This document shows, in pieces, positions 23,954-30,876 of a DNA stretch of 48,844 nt. The notes beneath the pieces are model-generated. The model was given only the letters and a program-made list of their open reading frames with translations. It did no database searches and had not been told where the DNA came from. Both the position numbers and the translations under genes were made by a program. Every line of letters starts with the position of its first letter. The stretch's first letter is position 1. Origin of the DNA: Kineosporia sp. R_H_3 (GTDB lineage Bacteria; Actinomycetota; Actinomycetes; Actinomycetales; Kineosporiaceae); NCBI RefSeq assembly GCF_002198675.1, contig NZ_MWLL01000201.1, positions 1 through 48,844 on the forward strand, read 5' to 3'.

Positions 23954-24235
23954 TCAGCCGTCGACGTTGACGTCGAACTCGGAGGAGCCGTCGGTGCCGC
24001 CGCGAGCGGAAGCACGGACCCGGTAGCCACCCACGGCGAGGACGATCACCGGGACGGCGAGAATGACTAGGAGCCAGCCGCGGTAGATGCCAGGAGCTAG
24101 CCCGCCGCCGCCTGCGAAGAGGTCGATGAGCGGGACGCCAATGACGACCAGCACCATGGCTGTGACCGTTGCGACGAAGACGAACGTGAAGGCCCACGCT
24201 TGGGGCCTCGGGGGGTGGCTGCGACGGTCGGCCAC
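23954..24235 (-). CDS. small membrane protein with two helices
   Basis: A 93-residue protein with membrane helices at about 15-38 (FTFVFVATVTAMVLVVIGVPL) and 52-70 (WLLVILAVPVIVLAVGGY), a Gly-rich loop between them, and a polar tail ending in EFDVNVDG. No family is recognised. I took GTG 24235 because GGAAGGAG stands 9 nt upstream; GTG 24289 would add 18 residues without support. It is followed by the short gene at 23942. Both sit in the accessory region. Confidence 0.55.
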   Translation of the reverse strand: MADRRSHPPRPQAWAFTFVFVATVTAMVLVVIGVPLIDLFAGGGGLAPGIYRGWLLVILAVPVIVLAVGGYRVRASARGGTDGSSEFDVNVDG

Positions 24236-24333
24236 AGGCACCATCTCCTTCCGATCGGCGAAGCCGTCCGGACGCAAGGACTTGGGCACGACACACCTGG
24301 CCGGTAGTCTCCAAACTGCGACGTAAGGAAGAC

Positions 24334-24385
24334 GTCCCCCGGCGAAGCGGGCCAGCCCCCGCCTCTACCCGGGGGACTTCTTTTT
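24334..24385 (+). terminator. strong rho-independent terminator on the plus strand
   Basis: A 9-bp perfect outer stem (24334-24342 with 24369-24377), an inner GCGGG/CCCGC hairpin, and then TTC plus five T. This is a classical intrinsic terminator, rare in such GC-rich DNA. No plus-strand protein gene precedes it, so it may end a small RNA. Confidence 0.75.
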
Positions 24386-24505
24386 GCGCGGCTGCGGATT
24401 GAGCCGCGGATTCACAACGTACTCGGGGCCTTGGACAGGCGTGCGGACGCTCACTCCCCCTGCGCACCAACGGGAACGGGGGGCAGACTTGTACACAAAG
24501 CCGCT

Positions 24506-24925
24506 CTACCGTTCCCACCAGGGCCGACATGGCTGGTCATCGAGCAAGATCCATCCGATCGCCTCTTCCATTGTGTCGTAGATCACACGGACACCATCCC
24601 GGCGATCACACACCAGTGCGACTGCCATCCCCCAGACGTCCACGAACCGGCCGCGCCGGTCGCGGCGCTCGACGAGGAACCGCAAGAGCGCAGACCGCTC
24701 GGCCTCGCCGAGGAGGTCGAGGCGGCGGGCCAGCCGTCCAGGCTCCCCGACGCCCCCGGCCCGGAGGAGAAGCGCGAGGATGTCCGCCGTCCGGGCCGTC
24801 CCTCCGGGCAGATGGTGGGCCATCTCGTCGAGGGCGTCCGCCAGGGAGTTGCGGGCGTCCTCCTGAACGAGGGCGATGGCGGCCCGGAGGTCGGTCTCGG
24901 CGAGACTTTGACGCAAACCGGTCAT
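24506..24925 (-). CDS. unknown helical protein, accessory-region family
   Basis: A 139-residue, mostly alpha-helical protein: LRQSLAETDLRAAIALVQEDARNSLADALDEMAHHL, a middle TADILALLLRAGGV, the conserved block RLDLLGEAERSALLRFLVERRDRRGRFVDVWG (key part RGRFVDVWGMAVALVC), and a C-terminus ending in PWWER. No known domain is recognised. ATG 24925 has no clear Shine-Dalgarno, so translation may be leaderless. A shortened copy of its second half lies at 23712-23942, with about 115 bp of high DNA identity. The gap downstream (24386-24505) contains no visible gene. Confidence 0.55.
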   Translation of the reverse strand: MTGLRQSLAETDLRAAIALVQEDARNSLADALDEMAHHLPGGTARTADILALLLRAGGVGEPGRLARRLDLLGEAERSALLRFLVERRDRRGRFVDVWGMAVALVCDRRDGVRVIYDTMEEAIGWILLDDQPCRPWWER

Positions 24926-25036
24926 GGTGCAAACGACATTTGACGCAACCCCGTTGTGGCTGCTAGGACGGACGACAGGACGCCCCGAAGTCCGGAGAGA
25001 CCTAAACAGTCTTGCTCCGGACAAGGGAGGCCCACG

Positions 25037-25387
25037 GTGGCTGGCGTCGATCTCACCAACATCTCCGATGTGCTGCCGTACGTCCTCCCTACAGCGGGAG
25101 CTGTCGGTGCCGTCGTGTGGGGCTTCCTCCGGCGCCGCGGACGTGAGGTGCAGAGGTTCGGCGCGCGTGCCGCCGAGTCCCGCCTCGTTCGGACCGCGGG
25201 GTGGGCGTGGCTCATGAAGTTGCACGGCGTCGCGCCGGAGCGGGTCGCGGTGTTCGTCGAGGACGCGGCGCGCAAGAGCCAGGGGCTCACGGCGAGGGCG
25301 AGTCCGGAGGAGTCGCCCCCGAAAGCTCCCCAGGCGCCGGAGCTGCGCGTCGTCGACGGGGCCGGCGTCAGCGAGGGTGAGCTCTAG
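25037..25387 (+). CDS. small membrane-anchored protein, unknown
   Basis: A 116-residue protein. GTG 25037 has GGGAGG at 6-nt spacing. A membrane helix lies near residues 10-28 (VLPYVLPTAGAVGAVVWGF), followed by the basic stop-transfer FLRRRGREVQRF, an amphipathic middle, and a Pro/Ala/Glu-rich tail. The layout, an N-terminal anchor with a cytoplasmic basic domain, is common among phage accessory proteins; a holin role cannot be claimed. It converges on the frameshifted gene at 25390 with a 2-bp gap. Confidence 0.55.
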   Translation: MAGVDLTNISDVLPYVLPTAGAVGAVVWGFLRRRGREVQRFGARAAESRLVRTAGWAWLMKLHGVAPERVAVFVEDAARKSQGLTARASPEESPPKAPQAPELRVVDGAGVSEGEL

Positions 25388-25389
25388 CC

Positions 25390-25793
25390 CTATTCGAGCC
25401 GGCCGAGGGTCCAACCCTGGACCTCGCTGATGCGCCCACGCCAGAAGGAGCGCGGGGTGTACGACCGTTAGGACCTACAACCTGGGCCTGCGCGACGTGG
25501 ATGAAGTCGGGGCTCTTGAGGTAGGGCGCCGACTCAGTCATGAGCTCGAGGTCCTCCGCGTCGTCCGGGGGCGTCATGCCGGCGAGGAAGCGGATGGTGT
25601 CCCCCGTGCGAGACATGCCCTCGGGGATCGGCGACCCGTCATCGAGGGCGTCGAGGGTGGCGGCGAGGCCCTCGAACCATTCGTCCGCCCGGAGGAGGTT
25701 GCCGGTGATGAGGGTGCCGCCCACTGTGAGCGTGATGCCGGTGCCGCCTACCGGCGCTGCCCTGGCGAGGGCGAGGAGAAGGCTGCCACCGGA
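25390..25793 (-). pseudogene. frameshifted actinobacterial protein of unknown function
   Basis: The frame reads LLLALARAAPVGGTGITLTVGGTLITGNLLRADEWFEGL and on to PDFIHVAQAQVVGPNGRTP, then drifts into nonsense. The proper C-terminus (PRSFWRGRISEVQGWTLGRLE, stop at 25390-25392) is found in another frame. One extra C in the C4 run near 25457-25460 would restore a single protein of about 135 residues. The 5' end also lacks a usable start; the frame begins against the stop of the gene at 25801. I have seen this LLALA...GGTGITLTVGG family in many actinobacteria but know of no function. It is a pseudogene or carries a sequencing error. Confidence 0.65.
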
Positions 25794-25800
25794 AGAAGGA

Positions 25801-26517
25801 TCAGGGGATGAGGGTCTCGGCGTAGGGCAGGCGCACAAGCTTGACGTCGTTGCACTTGGCGGTCGTGCCGTCCCCAAACTCGACCTCTGTATCGCTGTTG
25901 ACTGTGTACTTGATCGTTCGCCATCCACCCGTGAGGGTGCGTCCGTCGATGGGGAGGTGGTTCTCGACTCGCTGCTTGATCAGCTTCACCAGTTGCTGTG
26001 GAGTGGTGATCTCGAGCAACTGGGGGCGGCCAGCAAGATCTGACATCCCGTCAAGGAACGAAGATGCAAACCGCGCCCGACCTTGCACACGCGCAGCGGA
26101 AGCGACGCCACGAGCGATGACGTCACTAGCCACGACGACTGCCAGACCAAAGGCAGTTGCAGCAGCGACCACGGCTGTCGCCAAGATCAGGGCGACTGTG
26201 ACCTCCTTACCTGCCGTCTCTACGAAGGAAGCTACAGTCGACGCGACAGTTCCCAAGAAGGTGAGGAGGCCACCTGCGCCTCCGATGGTCTGAAGTGCGC
26301 GCCTGGAGAGCGTCATTGTTCCGGCGCGGATGACCTGGACGGCCGAGTCGGTTGTCGCGAAGGCCTCGTCCTTGCTTGCCAACTTGTCGTCTGGAGTCAT
26401 GAAGTGCAGGCGTACAGCCGCCTCGGCAAGTGAGGGCCCGTCACTCAGTGGGAATCGTAGTGCCTTGTCCGTCTGGACGTATTGGGACGGAGTCGTCTTG
26501 AGAACTGGTTCGGTCAT
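25801..26517 (-). CDS. unknown protein with a central two-helix membrane segment
   Basis: A 238-residue protein. ATG 26517 has GAGGGGG at 5-nt spacing. An N-terminal soluble part (1-70: TTPSQYVQTDKALRFPLSDGPSLAEAAVRLHFMTPD) is followed by membrane helices at about 85-105 and 112-138 (VALILATAVVAAATAFGLAVVVAS) and a C-terminal soluble domain with EFGDGTTAKCNDVKLV. No family is recognised. GC is lower than in the host genes. It is upstream of the frameshifted gene at 25390 with almost no gap, so the two may once have formed an operon. A hairpin at 26600 isolates it from the right. Confidence 0.6.
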   Translation of the reverse strand: MTEPVLKTTPSQYVQTDKALRFPLSDGPSLAEAAVRLHFMTPDDKLASKDEAFATTDSAVQVIRAGTMTLSRRALQTIGGAGGLLTFLGTVASTVASFVETAGKEVTVALILATAVVAAATAFGLAVVVASDVIARGVASAARVQGRARFASSFLDGMSDLAGRPQLLEITTPQQLVKLIKQRVENHLPIDGRTLTGGWRTIKYTVNSDTEVEFGDGTTAKCNDVKLVRLPYAETLIP

Positions 26518-26599
26518 CACAGCCCCCTCAAGGTGCCATATGTAACCATCGCAGCACCGCCTGTGACGGGCAACTAGTGCCCGAACGTCCTCCAAAACA

Positions 26600-26629
26600 G
26601 AAGGCCCCCTGTAAGAATAGGGGGCCTTC
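26600..26629. terminator. hairpin terminator
   Basis: A perfect 11-bp stem (26600-26610 with 26619-26629), an 8-nt loop, and C/T-rich sequence after it. It is symmetrical and could stop transcription from either side. Confidence 0.65.
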
Positions 26630-26641
26630 CTCGTGCTGGAG

Positions 26642-26770
26642 TCAGTTGCCGGCCTCGCGGTAGGCGTCGATGACTTCCTGCTTGATGCAGGGAGGCGCTA
26701 CGGCAAGCGTCGCGCGGCCTGGACTGCGGTCAAGTGGGTGCTGGTAGGGCAGGGGAGCGTCGTGGTGGCG
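26642..26770 (-). pseudogene. possible C-terminal gene fragment
   Basis: A short minus-strand frame ends ...PPCIKQEVIDAYREAGN and stop (26642-26644), with codon use like real genes (third positions mostly G or C) but no start codon; an in-frame stop precedes it after about 43 codons. It looks like the tail of a lost protein. The plus strand is also open here, so the call is weak. Confidence 0.25.
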
Positions 26771-26823
26771 TAACTACTGGGGCTGACTAGTCGATAGATC
26801 AATCATGAGGCTGTCAGCAGCGG

Positions 26824-26829
26824 TAGCCT
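26824..26829 (+). promoter_or_regulatory. TAGCCT -10 box for a leaderless mRNA
   Basis: TAGCCT ends exactly 6 nt before the ATG at 26836, so transcription would begin at or next to the start codon. No Shine-Dalgarno is present, which fits. Identical hexamers occur upstream of the gene at 28685 (28581 and 28635). Confidence 0.5.
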
Positions 26830-26835
26830 GCATAG

Positions 26836-27861
26836 ATGGTCGAAGATGCAAGCGCCTTAGACGCAGAGATCGTTAGGGCCGTCGAGTCTCTGACGCATCA
26901 GGTACTGCAAGCCCAAGCATATTGGGAGCACGTAGATGATCTTCCAGTAGAGCTTCAAACGATTGCGTCGCTTGCCCATGCTGTGCTCGAACTCGTTGAC
27001 AGGGTTCCAGACCTCGTCGATCTGTCAGATTATCCCTTTCGCCGAAATGATGAAGCAGTGGAGATTGGAGGACTATCTATAGCTGTGGCACATTTGCGGC
27101 GAACCGATCCTAAGGATCAAGTCCTCAATTCCTTCTTTCAAGTCTGTAGCAAGGTCTTCACGCTCGTTGATAACTATGCAGATGCGTCTGGGAATAGCGT
27201 CCTCTTCAAGTCAGATACACTCTCTAAAGTTCGGGTGCGGGATCTCCGCGACAATTGCCGCGCTGTCAACAGTCTTATTGAGAGCGCTGCAAAGCTTGAG
27301 AAAATCAGTAGCGCCGTTGAGGTGGCTGAAGGTGCAGCACAGGAGGCTAAGCAAGCTGCTGGTGTTGCAGGGGTAGCCACACTCACAGGCCACTTCGCCG
27401 AGTTTGCCAAATCGCAATCGCTCGCTGCCGCCTGGCGCCAGGCCGTAACAGTGCTGCTCGTTGGCTCGGTAGTCGGGATCGGCGTCTTCAGTGTCGTGCA
27501 GAAGCAAATCCCGGCAGGCTGGGGAGCTGAGACGGTGTTCAAACTGACGCTGTCCCTTCCGCTACTCGCTCTTGCTTACTACTTCGCCCGCGACGCATCT
27601 AGACACGCTCTCGCGGCTCAGCGAGCCAGAGAAATCGAAGTCCGTCTGAAGACTCTTGGTGCCTTCACCTCTGAGCTGACCGACGAGGTCAGACTGGACG
27701 TGAGGTCAACTTTCGCCAAGGCGCTCTACACCGTCGTTGACTACGGCGACAGCGACGCCAAGGAAGCCAATGCGCTGGGCAAGGAGCTCACAGACACCGT
27801 CAAGGTGCTCGCTGAGGCAGTAGCCTCCATCGCAGGCAAGGCCAAGGACGCAGCAAAGTAG
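26836..27861 (+). CDS. coiled-coil, two-helix membrane protein of unknown function
   Basis: A 341-residue protein, not recognised. Residues 1-190 are largely helical (ESLTHQVLQAQAYWEHVDDLP, RDLRDNCRAVNSLIESAAKLEKISSAVEVAEGAAQEAKQAAG) with coiled-coil character. Two membrane helices follow at about 204-222 (AVTVLLVGSVVGIGVFSVV) and 234-252 (LTLSLPLLALAYYFA). A C-terminal helical domain (REIEVRLKTLGAFTSELTDEVRLDVRSTFAKAL) ends in KAKDAAK. The ATG is preceded by a -10 box at a leaderless distance. It is the first gene of a plus-strand operon with 27870 (8-bp gap). Codon use and GC are clearly lower than the host's. The shape recalls membrane-anchored partners in bacterial conflict systems, but that is analogy only. 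Confidence 0.65.
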   Translation: MVEDASALDAEIVRAVESLTHQVLQAQAYWEHVDDLPVELQTIASLAHAVLELVDRVPDLVDLSDYPFRRNDEAVEIGGLSIAVAHLRRTDPKDQVLNSFFQVCSKVFTLVDNYADASGNSVLFKSDTLSKVRVRDLRDNCRAVNSLIESAAKLEKISSAVEVAEGAAQEAKQAAGVAGVATLTGHFAEFAKSQSLAAAWRQAVTVLLVGSVVGIGVFSVVQKQIPAGWGAETVFKLTLSLPLLALAYYFARDASRHALAAQRAREIEVRLKTLGAFTSELTDEVRLDVRSTFAKALYTVVDYGDSDAKEANALGKELTDTVKVLAEAVASIAGKAKDAAK

Positions 27862-27869
27862 GAGGACTA

Positions 27870-28529
27870 GTGGGTTCCGAGCACCCGAACATGCGGCCGC
27901 CGGGGCGTGCCGCTGAGTTCCCAGATGTGTACAAGGTCTGGGGGGTACGAGAGGGCCTGCTGTTTGGCACATACGAGGGAGTCGACACGCACGGTGATAC
28001 CACCTACAGTGTTCGATCCAATCTGCTGACGGCCACCTTCGGCTACGCCGATACGTATTACGGGAAGTTGACGGAGGATCTCAACCGCTCCGCGCGCGTT
28101 ATGCGGGACTTCAGTGCACTCTCGCTGCTGCTGCGACTGGAAGACCACCCAGAGACTACGTACACCGTCCAACGCATCTCTCAGGCGTCCCCGTTACTCA
28201 TCTGGCTGACGGTGACCGTGCCCGCCGCCGCTTGGGGTATCAAGGTAGCGGTGGACCGTCTTTGCCAGGCTGCGAATACCGTCGGCGACACGCGACTTCA
28301 GATGTCTCAACGGAGAGCAAAGCGGGCCGTCTATGACGCTGTGGCGGACCACATCAACTCAGTTCCTATCGAAGACCTGATGCCGCGCAGATCGCGTAAT
28401 TCCATTATTCAGCAGGCGGCGCGGTCCATACTCGCCATCAGCAGCCTGGAGAACCCTGCCCCCAGCGAAGCGCAAGATCTTCTCGCCGAGCCACCGGCAG
28501 CCCTTCCTCTGATGCCCCGTCAGGAGTAG
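27870..28529 (+). CDS. unknown protein with one central membrane helix
   Basis: A 219-residue protein, not recognised. GTG 27870 has AGGAGG four bases upstream, and its Shine-Dalgarno spans the gap after the stop of the preceding gene, so the two are cotranslated. An N-terminal beta-rich part (KVWGVREGLLFGTYEGVDTHGDTTYSVRSN) and a helical part with LTEDLNRSARVMRDFSALSLLLRLE lead to a membrane helix at about 111-130 (LLIWLTVTVPAAAWGIKVAV). The cytoplasmic tail is basic (RRAKRAVYDAVADHI, PRRSRNSIIQQAARSIL). Probably a membrane partner of the 26836 protein. The gap downstream to 28684 holds two TAGCCT promoter-like boxes. Confidence 0.6.
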   Translation: MGSEHPNMRPPGRAAEFPDVYKVWGVREGLLFGTYEGVDTHGDTTYSVRSNLLTATFGYADTYYGKLTEDLNRSARVMRDFSALSLLLRLEDHPETTYTVQRISQASPLLIWLTVTVPAAAWGIKVAVDRLCQAANTVGDTRLQMSQRRAKRAVYDAVADHINSVPIEDLMPRRSRNSIIQQAARSILAISSLENPAPSEAQDLLAEPPAALPLMPRQE

Positions 28530-28580
28530 TCACTTCGGCCCATATGCGCGTGGTGTCCGCCTTGTGCCCGGACCAACGTC

Positions 28581-28640
28581 TAGCCTCCATACGCGGGGAA
28601 GCGAGCGGTACGGAGTGATGTCGGGCCCACGATGTAGCCT
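28581..28640 (+). promoter_or_regulatory. two TAGCCT -10-like boxes before the 28685 operon
   Basis: TAGCCT at 28581-28586 and again at 28635-28640 are embedded in a 155-bp gap. The same hexamer drives the 26836 gene at leaderless distance. Here a GAAGGG Shine-Dalgarno is present, so a leader of about 38 nt is expected from the nearer box. Confidence 0.4.
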
Positions 28641-28684
28641 CGCTTCCCACATCAGACAAGACGAGGCGTGAAGGGCTCTCACCG

Positions 28685-29494
28685 ATGGCTGAACGGCACA
28701 GCAAGACACCGAGCGCTGCACCGGCTGAGCCCCCTGTCGCGAAGGTTCGCCGTACGCCGCTCTCGCAAGAGAACGTTCCATCCATGTCGCTGGAGCAGGC
28801 ACTGCGTGTACCTCGAGCCATCGCGGAGAACTACGCCTTCCAGCCGACACGGCCCCTCAACGTGGCCGGCGCCGTGGGCATGAGCCCATCGTCGGGGACC
28901 TTCCGGATGATCACTGGTGCTTCGATTGCCTATGGCCTGACCGCAGGTGCTGCACAAGCCCCAGAGATCGGGCTCACGGCGCTGGGCAAGCGCATCGTCC
29001 GGCCGACCACCGAGGGGGATGACGTCGCCGCCAAACGTGAGGCGATCTTGCGCCCCAAGGTCGTAGGGGAGTTCCTTCGGCAGTACGACGGTGCACAGCT
29101 ACCCGCTGACCAGATCGCCAAGAACGTCCTCCAGGACAAGGGCGTACCAGTAGACCGCCTGGACGATGTGCTCGAGTTGATACTGGAGAACGCCCAGTCT
29201 GTCGGCTTCATCAGAGAGATCAACGGCAAGCGCTACGTAGACCTAGCCGCAGCTGCTACCGCGACCGCAGAGGCGGAAGCGCCGGCCGCAGAGCCTGAGA
29301 CTGCCTCGAACGGGACACTTCCAGTAGTCCAGCAGCCCAGTCAGGCGTATGCGGCACCGCACGTTGCAGTCGGGCCCGGAATCCACATCAACATCGAGAT
29401 TCACATTGCCGCGGACGCGACGTCAGAGACGGTCGAAGAGATCTTCAAGAACATGCGGCGGTACGTGCTGAATGGAGACGGGACGGCTGACTAA
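28685..29494 (+). CDS. winged-helix-like accessory protein, possible conflict-system regulator or adaptor
   Basis: A 269-residue protein. A disordered, basic N-terminus (1-35) precedes a conserved block: SLEQALRVPRAIAENYAFQ, TRPLNVAGAVGMSPSSGTFR, ITGASIAYGLT, ALGKRIVRPTTEGDD and AKREAILRPKVVGEFLRQYDGAQLP, then NVLQDKGVPVDRLDDVLELILENAQSVGFI. This reads as two winged-helix-type units (about 40-110 and 120-195). I recall similar proteins in accessory islands of many bacteria, with no established function. An Ala/Pro/Glu linker leads to a C-terminal GPGIHINIEIHIAADATSETVEEIFKNMRRYVL strand-helix unit. ATG 28685 has GAAGGG at 9-nt spacing. The stop overlaps the next ATG (TAATG), giving tight coupling to the 29494 protein, so the two very likely act together. 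Confidence 0.7.
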   Translation: MAERHSKTPSAAPAEPPVAKVRRTPLSQENVPSMSLEQALRVPRAIAENYAFQPTRPLNVAGAVGMSPSSGTFRMITGASIAYGLTAGAAQAPEIGLTALGKRIVRPTTEGDDVAAKREAILRPKVVGEFLRQYDGAQLPADQIAKNVLQDKGVPVDRLDDVLELILENAQSVGFIREINGKRYVDLAAAATATAEAEAPAAEPETASNGTLPVVQQPSQAYAAPHVAVGPGIHINIEIHIAADATSETVEEIFKNMRRYVLNGDGTAD

Positions 29495-30063
29495 TGGCCG
29501 ATCAACTGGACGCCGACCTACTCCGTCGGCTTCAGGAGTTCCAGTTCAGTGTGCGCCGACAGGTCAGCAGTCCCGTCGAGCCAGTAGTGCATGCCCGGGG
29601 TCCGCTGTCCGAGCGTGAAGCGGGCATCTTGGATCGGTTGCACAAGCTCTCGCCTAAGCTGGCCGCGTCGATGGAGCAGGCTCTGCGGGATCTCAACGAC
29701 ACGACAAGGCTCAGTTACATGGGTCCGGCCGGTGAGGTACGCGAGGTCATGCGCGCGGCCACTCAGCAACTTGCGCCCGATGAGGACATCCGCAAGCAGA
29801 CCTGGTACCTCGGCATCAAGCAGGGCGACAAGATCAATCCCAGCCAAAGTGAGCGCATTCGGTATGCGGTTCAGCAGAAGGGTGGCAACCGCGACCAGGT
29901 AAAAGGCGTAGATGACATGATCGACGAGTTGATCGGTCAGATCGGTCGCCGTACTTACCAATCCGGGAGCAAGTCTCTGCATGCTGGAGCAACACGAGCG
30001 CAGGTTAGCAAGCTAGTGGGGTGGGTGTTCGCCATCCTGGACGAGGTTCTACCCGAGGCCTAG
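29494..30063 (+). CDS. protein resembling predicted conflict-system (pPIWI-associated type) nucleases
   Basis: A 189-residue soluble helical protein. Its core, SEREAGILDRLHKLSPKLAASMEQALRDL..., VREVMRAATQQLAPDEDIRK, TWY, then SERIRYAVQQKGG and a C-terminal ...SLHAGATRAQVSKLVGWVFAILDEVL, follows the pattern I remember for the predicted pPIWI-associating nuclease family and related abortive-infection proteins: a helical bundle, a central R-I-R-Y motif and a late [KN]-x-x-H-x-x-A/S. That resemblance comes from memory and needs a profile search. ATG 29494 shares a base with the preceding stop (TAATG). The pairing with a winged-helix protein inside a phage-like region supports a defence or toxin-like role, by inference. 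Confidence 0.55.
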   Translation: MADQLDADLLRRLQEFQFSVRRQVSSPVEPVVHARGPLSEREAGILDRLHKLSPKLAASMEQALRDLNDTTRLSYMGPAGEVREVMRAATQQLAPDEDIRKQTWYLGIKQGDKINPSQSERIRYAVQQKGGNRDQVKGVDDMIDELIGQIGRRTYQSGSKSLHAGATRAQVSKLVGWVFAILDEVLPEA

Positions 30064-30876
30064 GCAACGGAGGTCGCCATGACAGTCGAATCGATCACTA
30101 CCACCGGTGTCAGGCTGCTGGTGACATTTGATGAGCGCCGTCTGGCAGCGGAGAGAAAACACCGTCATTCTGTTTAGCGTCAACCATGCGGGTCGGCTGG
30201 GCGCCCAGTTGGCTGGCCTAGGTGCACTTACCGTGTTCTCGGCGTTCGCGAGACCGATCTGCGCCTTGGTCGTCGCGTGCGGGTTACCCGTCCTCGAGGT
30301 ATGAGCGCTGAGGTTGCCAGCAGCAGCAGCAGAAGCTACAGCGGCGTCAGCTGCTGCCTGAGTTGCTGACACAGGTTTGGACGCGTCCGAGGTGTTGTCG
30401 ACGTTTGGTAGCCCGACATCGGTCTTAGTGAGGTTCAGGTCGCCCTTGAGCTGGTCGGCCGTGCGAGAGGTCCAGGCGCTGGCCTTCCGCTGAAGCACCG
30501 CGTCGTCGCTGGGGGGCAGAGCCGCGATCGTGGTCAGGTCGGCGTCGAGGGGCTGCTTGGTGGCAAGTCCTGATGTCAACGACGAAGCAGACGCTCCTCC
30601 GAGGTTGGAGAGCGCCGTGGATGGGCTGGCGACGTCCGCGGAGTTCTGAGATCGGCGCGTGTAGCGGCCATCTACCTCAGTTGTGTCCAACTGGTGCTTG
30701 TGGTCGCGGCGTGAGGCTTGGTTGGCCGTCCCGCTGGTCGAGGCGGTGAGGCCGATGCTGGTGGGGGAGGCGATGGTGTCATCGAACGAGGCGCTGACGC
30801 CCGGAGGACCCTGCACACCGATGGTCTTGACGACAACGCGGCCGCCGTTGGTAACCGTCACAGTCTTCCGGCTCAT
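30049..30876 (-). CDS. phage tail-fibre-like protein, 3' end apparently replaced
   Basis: An open frame of 275 codons. The first 220 are tail-fibre-like: TVTNGGRVVVKTIGVQGPPG at the start (collagen-like GPPG), SRRDHKHQLDTTEVDGRYTR, then repeat units of the kind NLTKTDVGLPNVDNTSDASKPVS and HTSRTGNPHATTKAQIGLANAENT. After ENT (about 30232) the sequence loses this character and continues to a stop at 30049, antisense to the operon on the plus strand, so the natural C-terminus is missing. ATG 30876 overlaps the stop of the upstream gene (ATGA), showing an operon with 30873-31223. Such fibres recognise the host surface. It is probably non-functional here. Confidence 0.75.
   Translation of the reverse strand: MSRKTVTVTNGGRVVVKTIGVQGPPGVSASFDDTIASPTSIGLTASTSGTANQASRRDHKHQLDTTEVDGRYTRRSQNSADVASPSTALSNLGGASASSLTSGLATKQPLDADLTTIAALPPSDDAVLQRKASAWTSRTADQLKGDLNLTKTDVGLPNVDNTSDASKPVSATQAAADAAVASAAAAGNLSAHTSRTGNPHATTKAQIGLANAENTVSAPRPANWAPSRPAWLTLNRMTVFSLRCQTALIKCHQQPDTGGSDRFDCHGDLRCLGLG
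30079..30177 (+). CDS. 32-residue open frame with a strong ribosome-binding site, probably a cut gene
   Basis: ATG 30079 has GGAGG exactly 5 nt upstream and lies 15 bp after the 29494 gene's stop, as a third operon member would. It encodes MTVESITTTGVRLLVTFDER and then 12 more residues before a stop at 30175. The last part runs into the minus-strand tail-fibre sequence, so it looks like the 5' end of a longer gene cut by recombination near 30170-30230. Confidence 0.4.
   Translation: MTVESITTTGVRLLVTFDERRLAAERKHRHSV

Larger units (their letters stand above)
23789..24733. repeat. pair of similar 115-bp segments (23789-23903 and 24619-24733)
   Basis: Two direct copies, about four bases in five identical and without gaps, lie 830 bp apart and encode the shared RGRFVDVWGMAVALVC block. 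They represent an old tandem duplication within the accessory region. Confidence 0.8.

Noticed and set aside
25037-25387. Calling the small membrane protein a holin
   Set aside because: One N-terminal helix and a basic tail are compatible with a holin but not specific, and no endolysin gene is nearby.
26630-26770. A plus-strand small gene opposite the proposed fragment at 26642
   Set aside because: It has a GTG but no Shine-Dalgarno, starts within the terminator region and has no better codon use than the minus strand.
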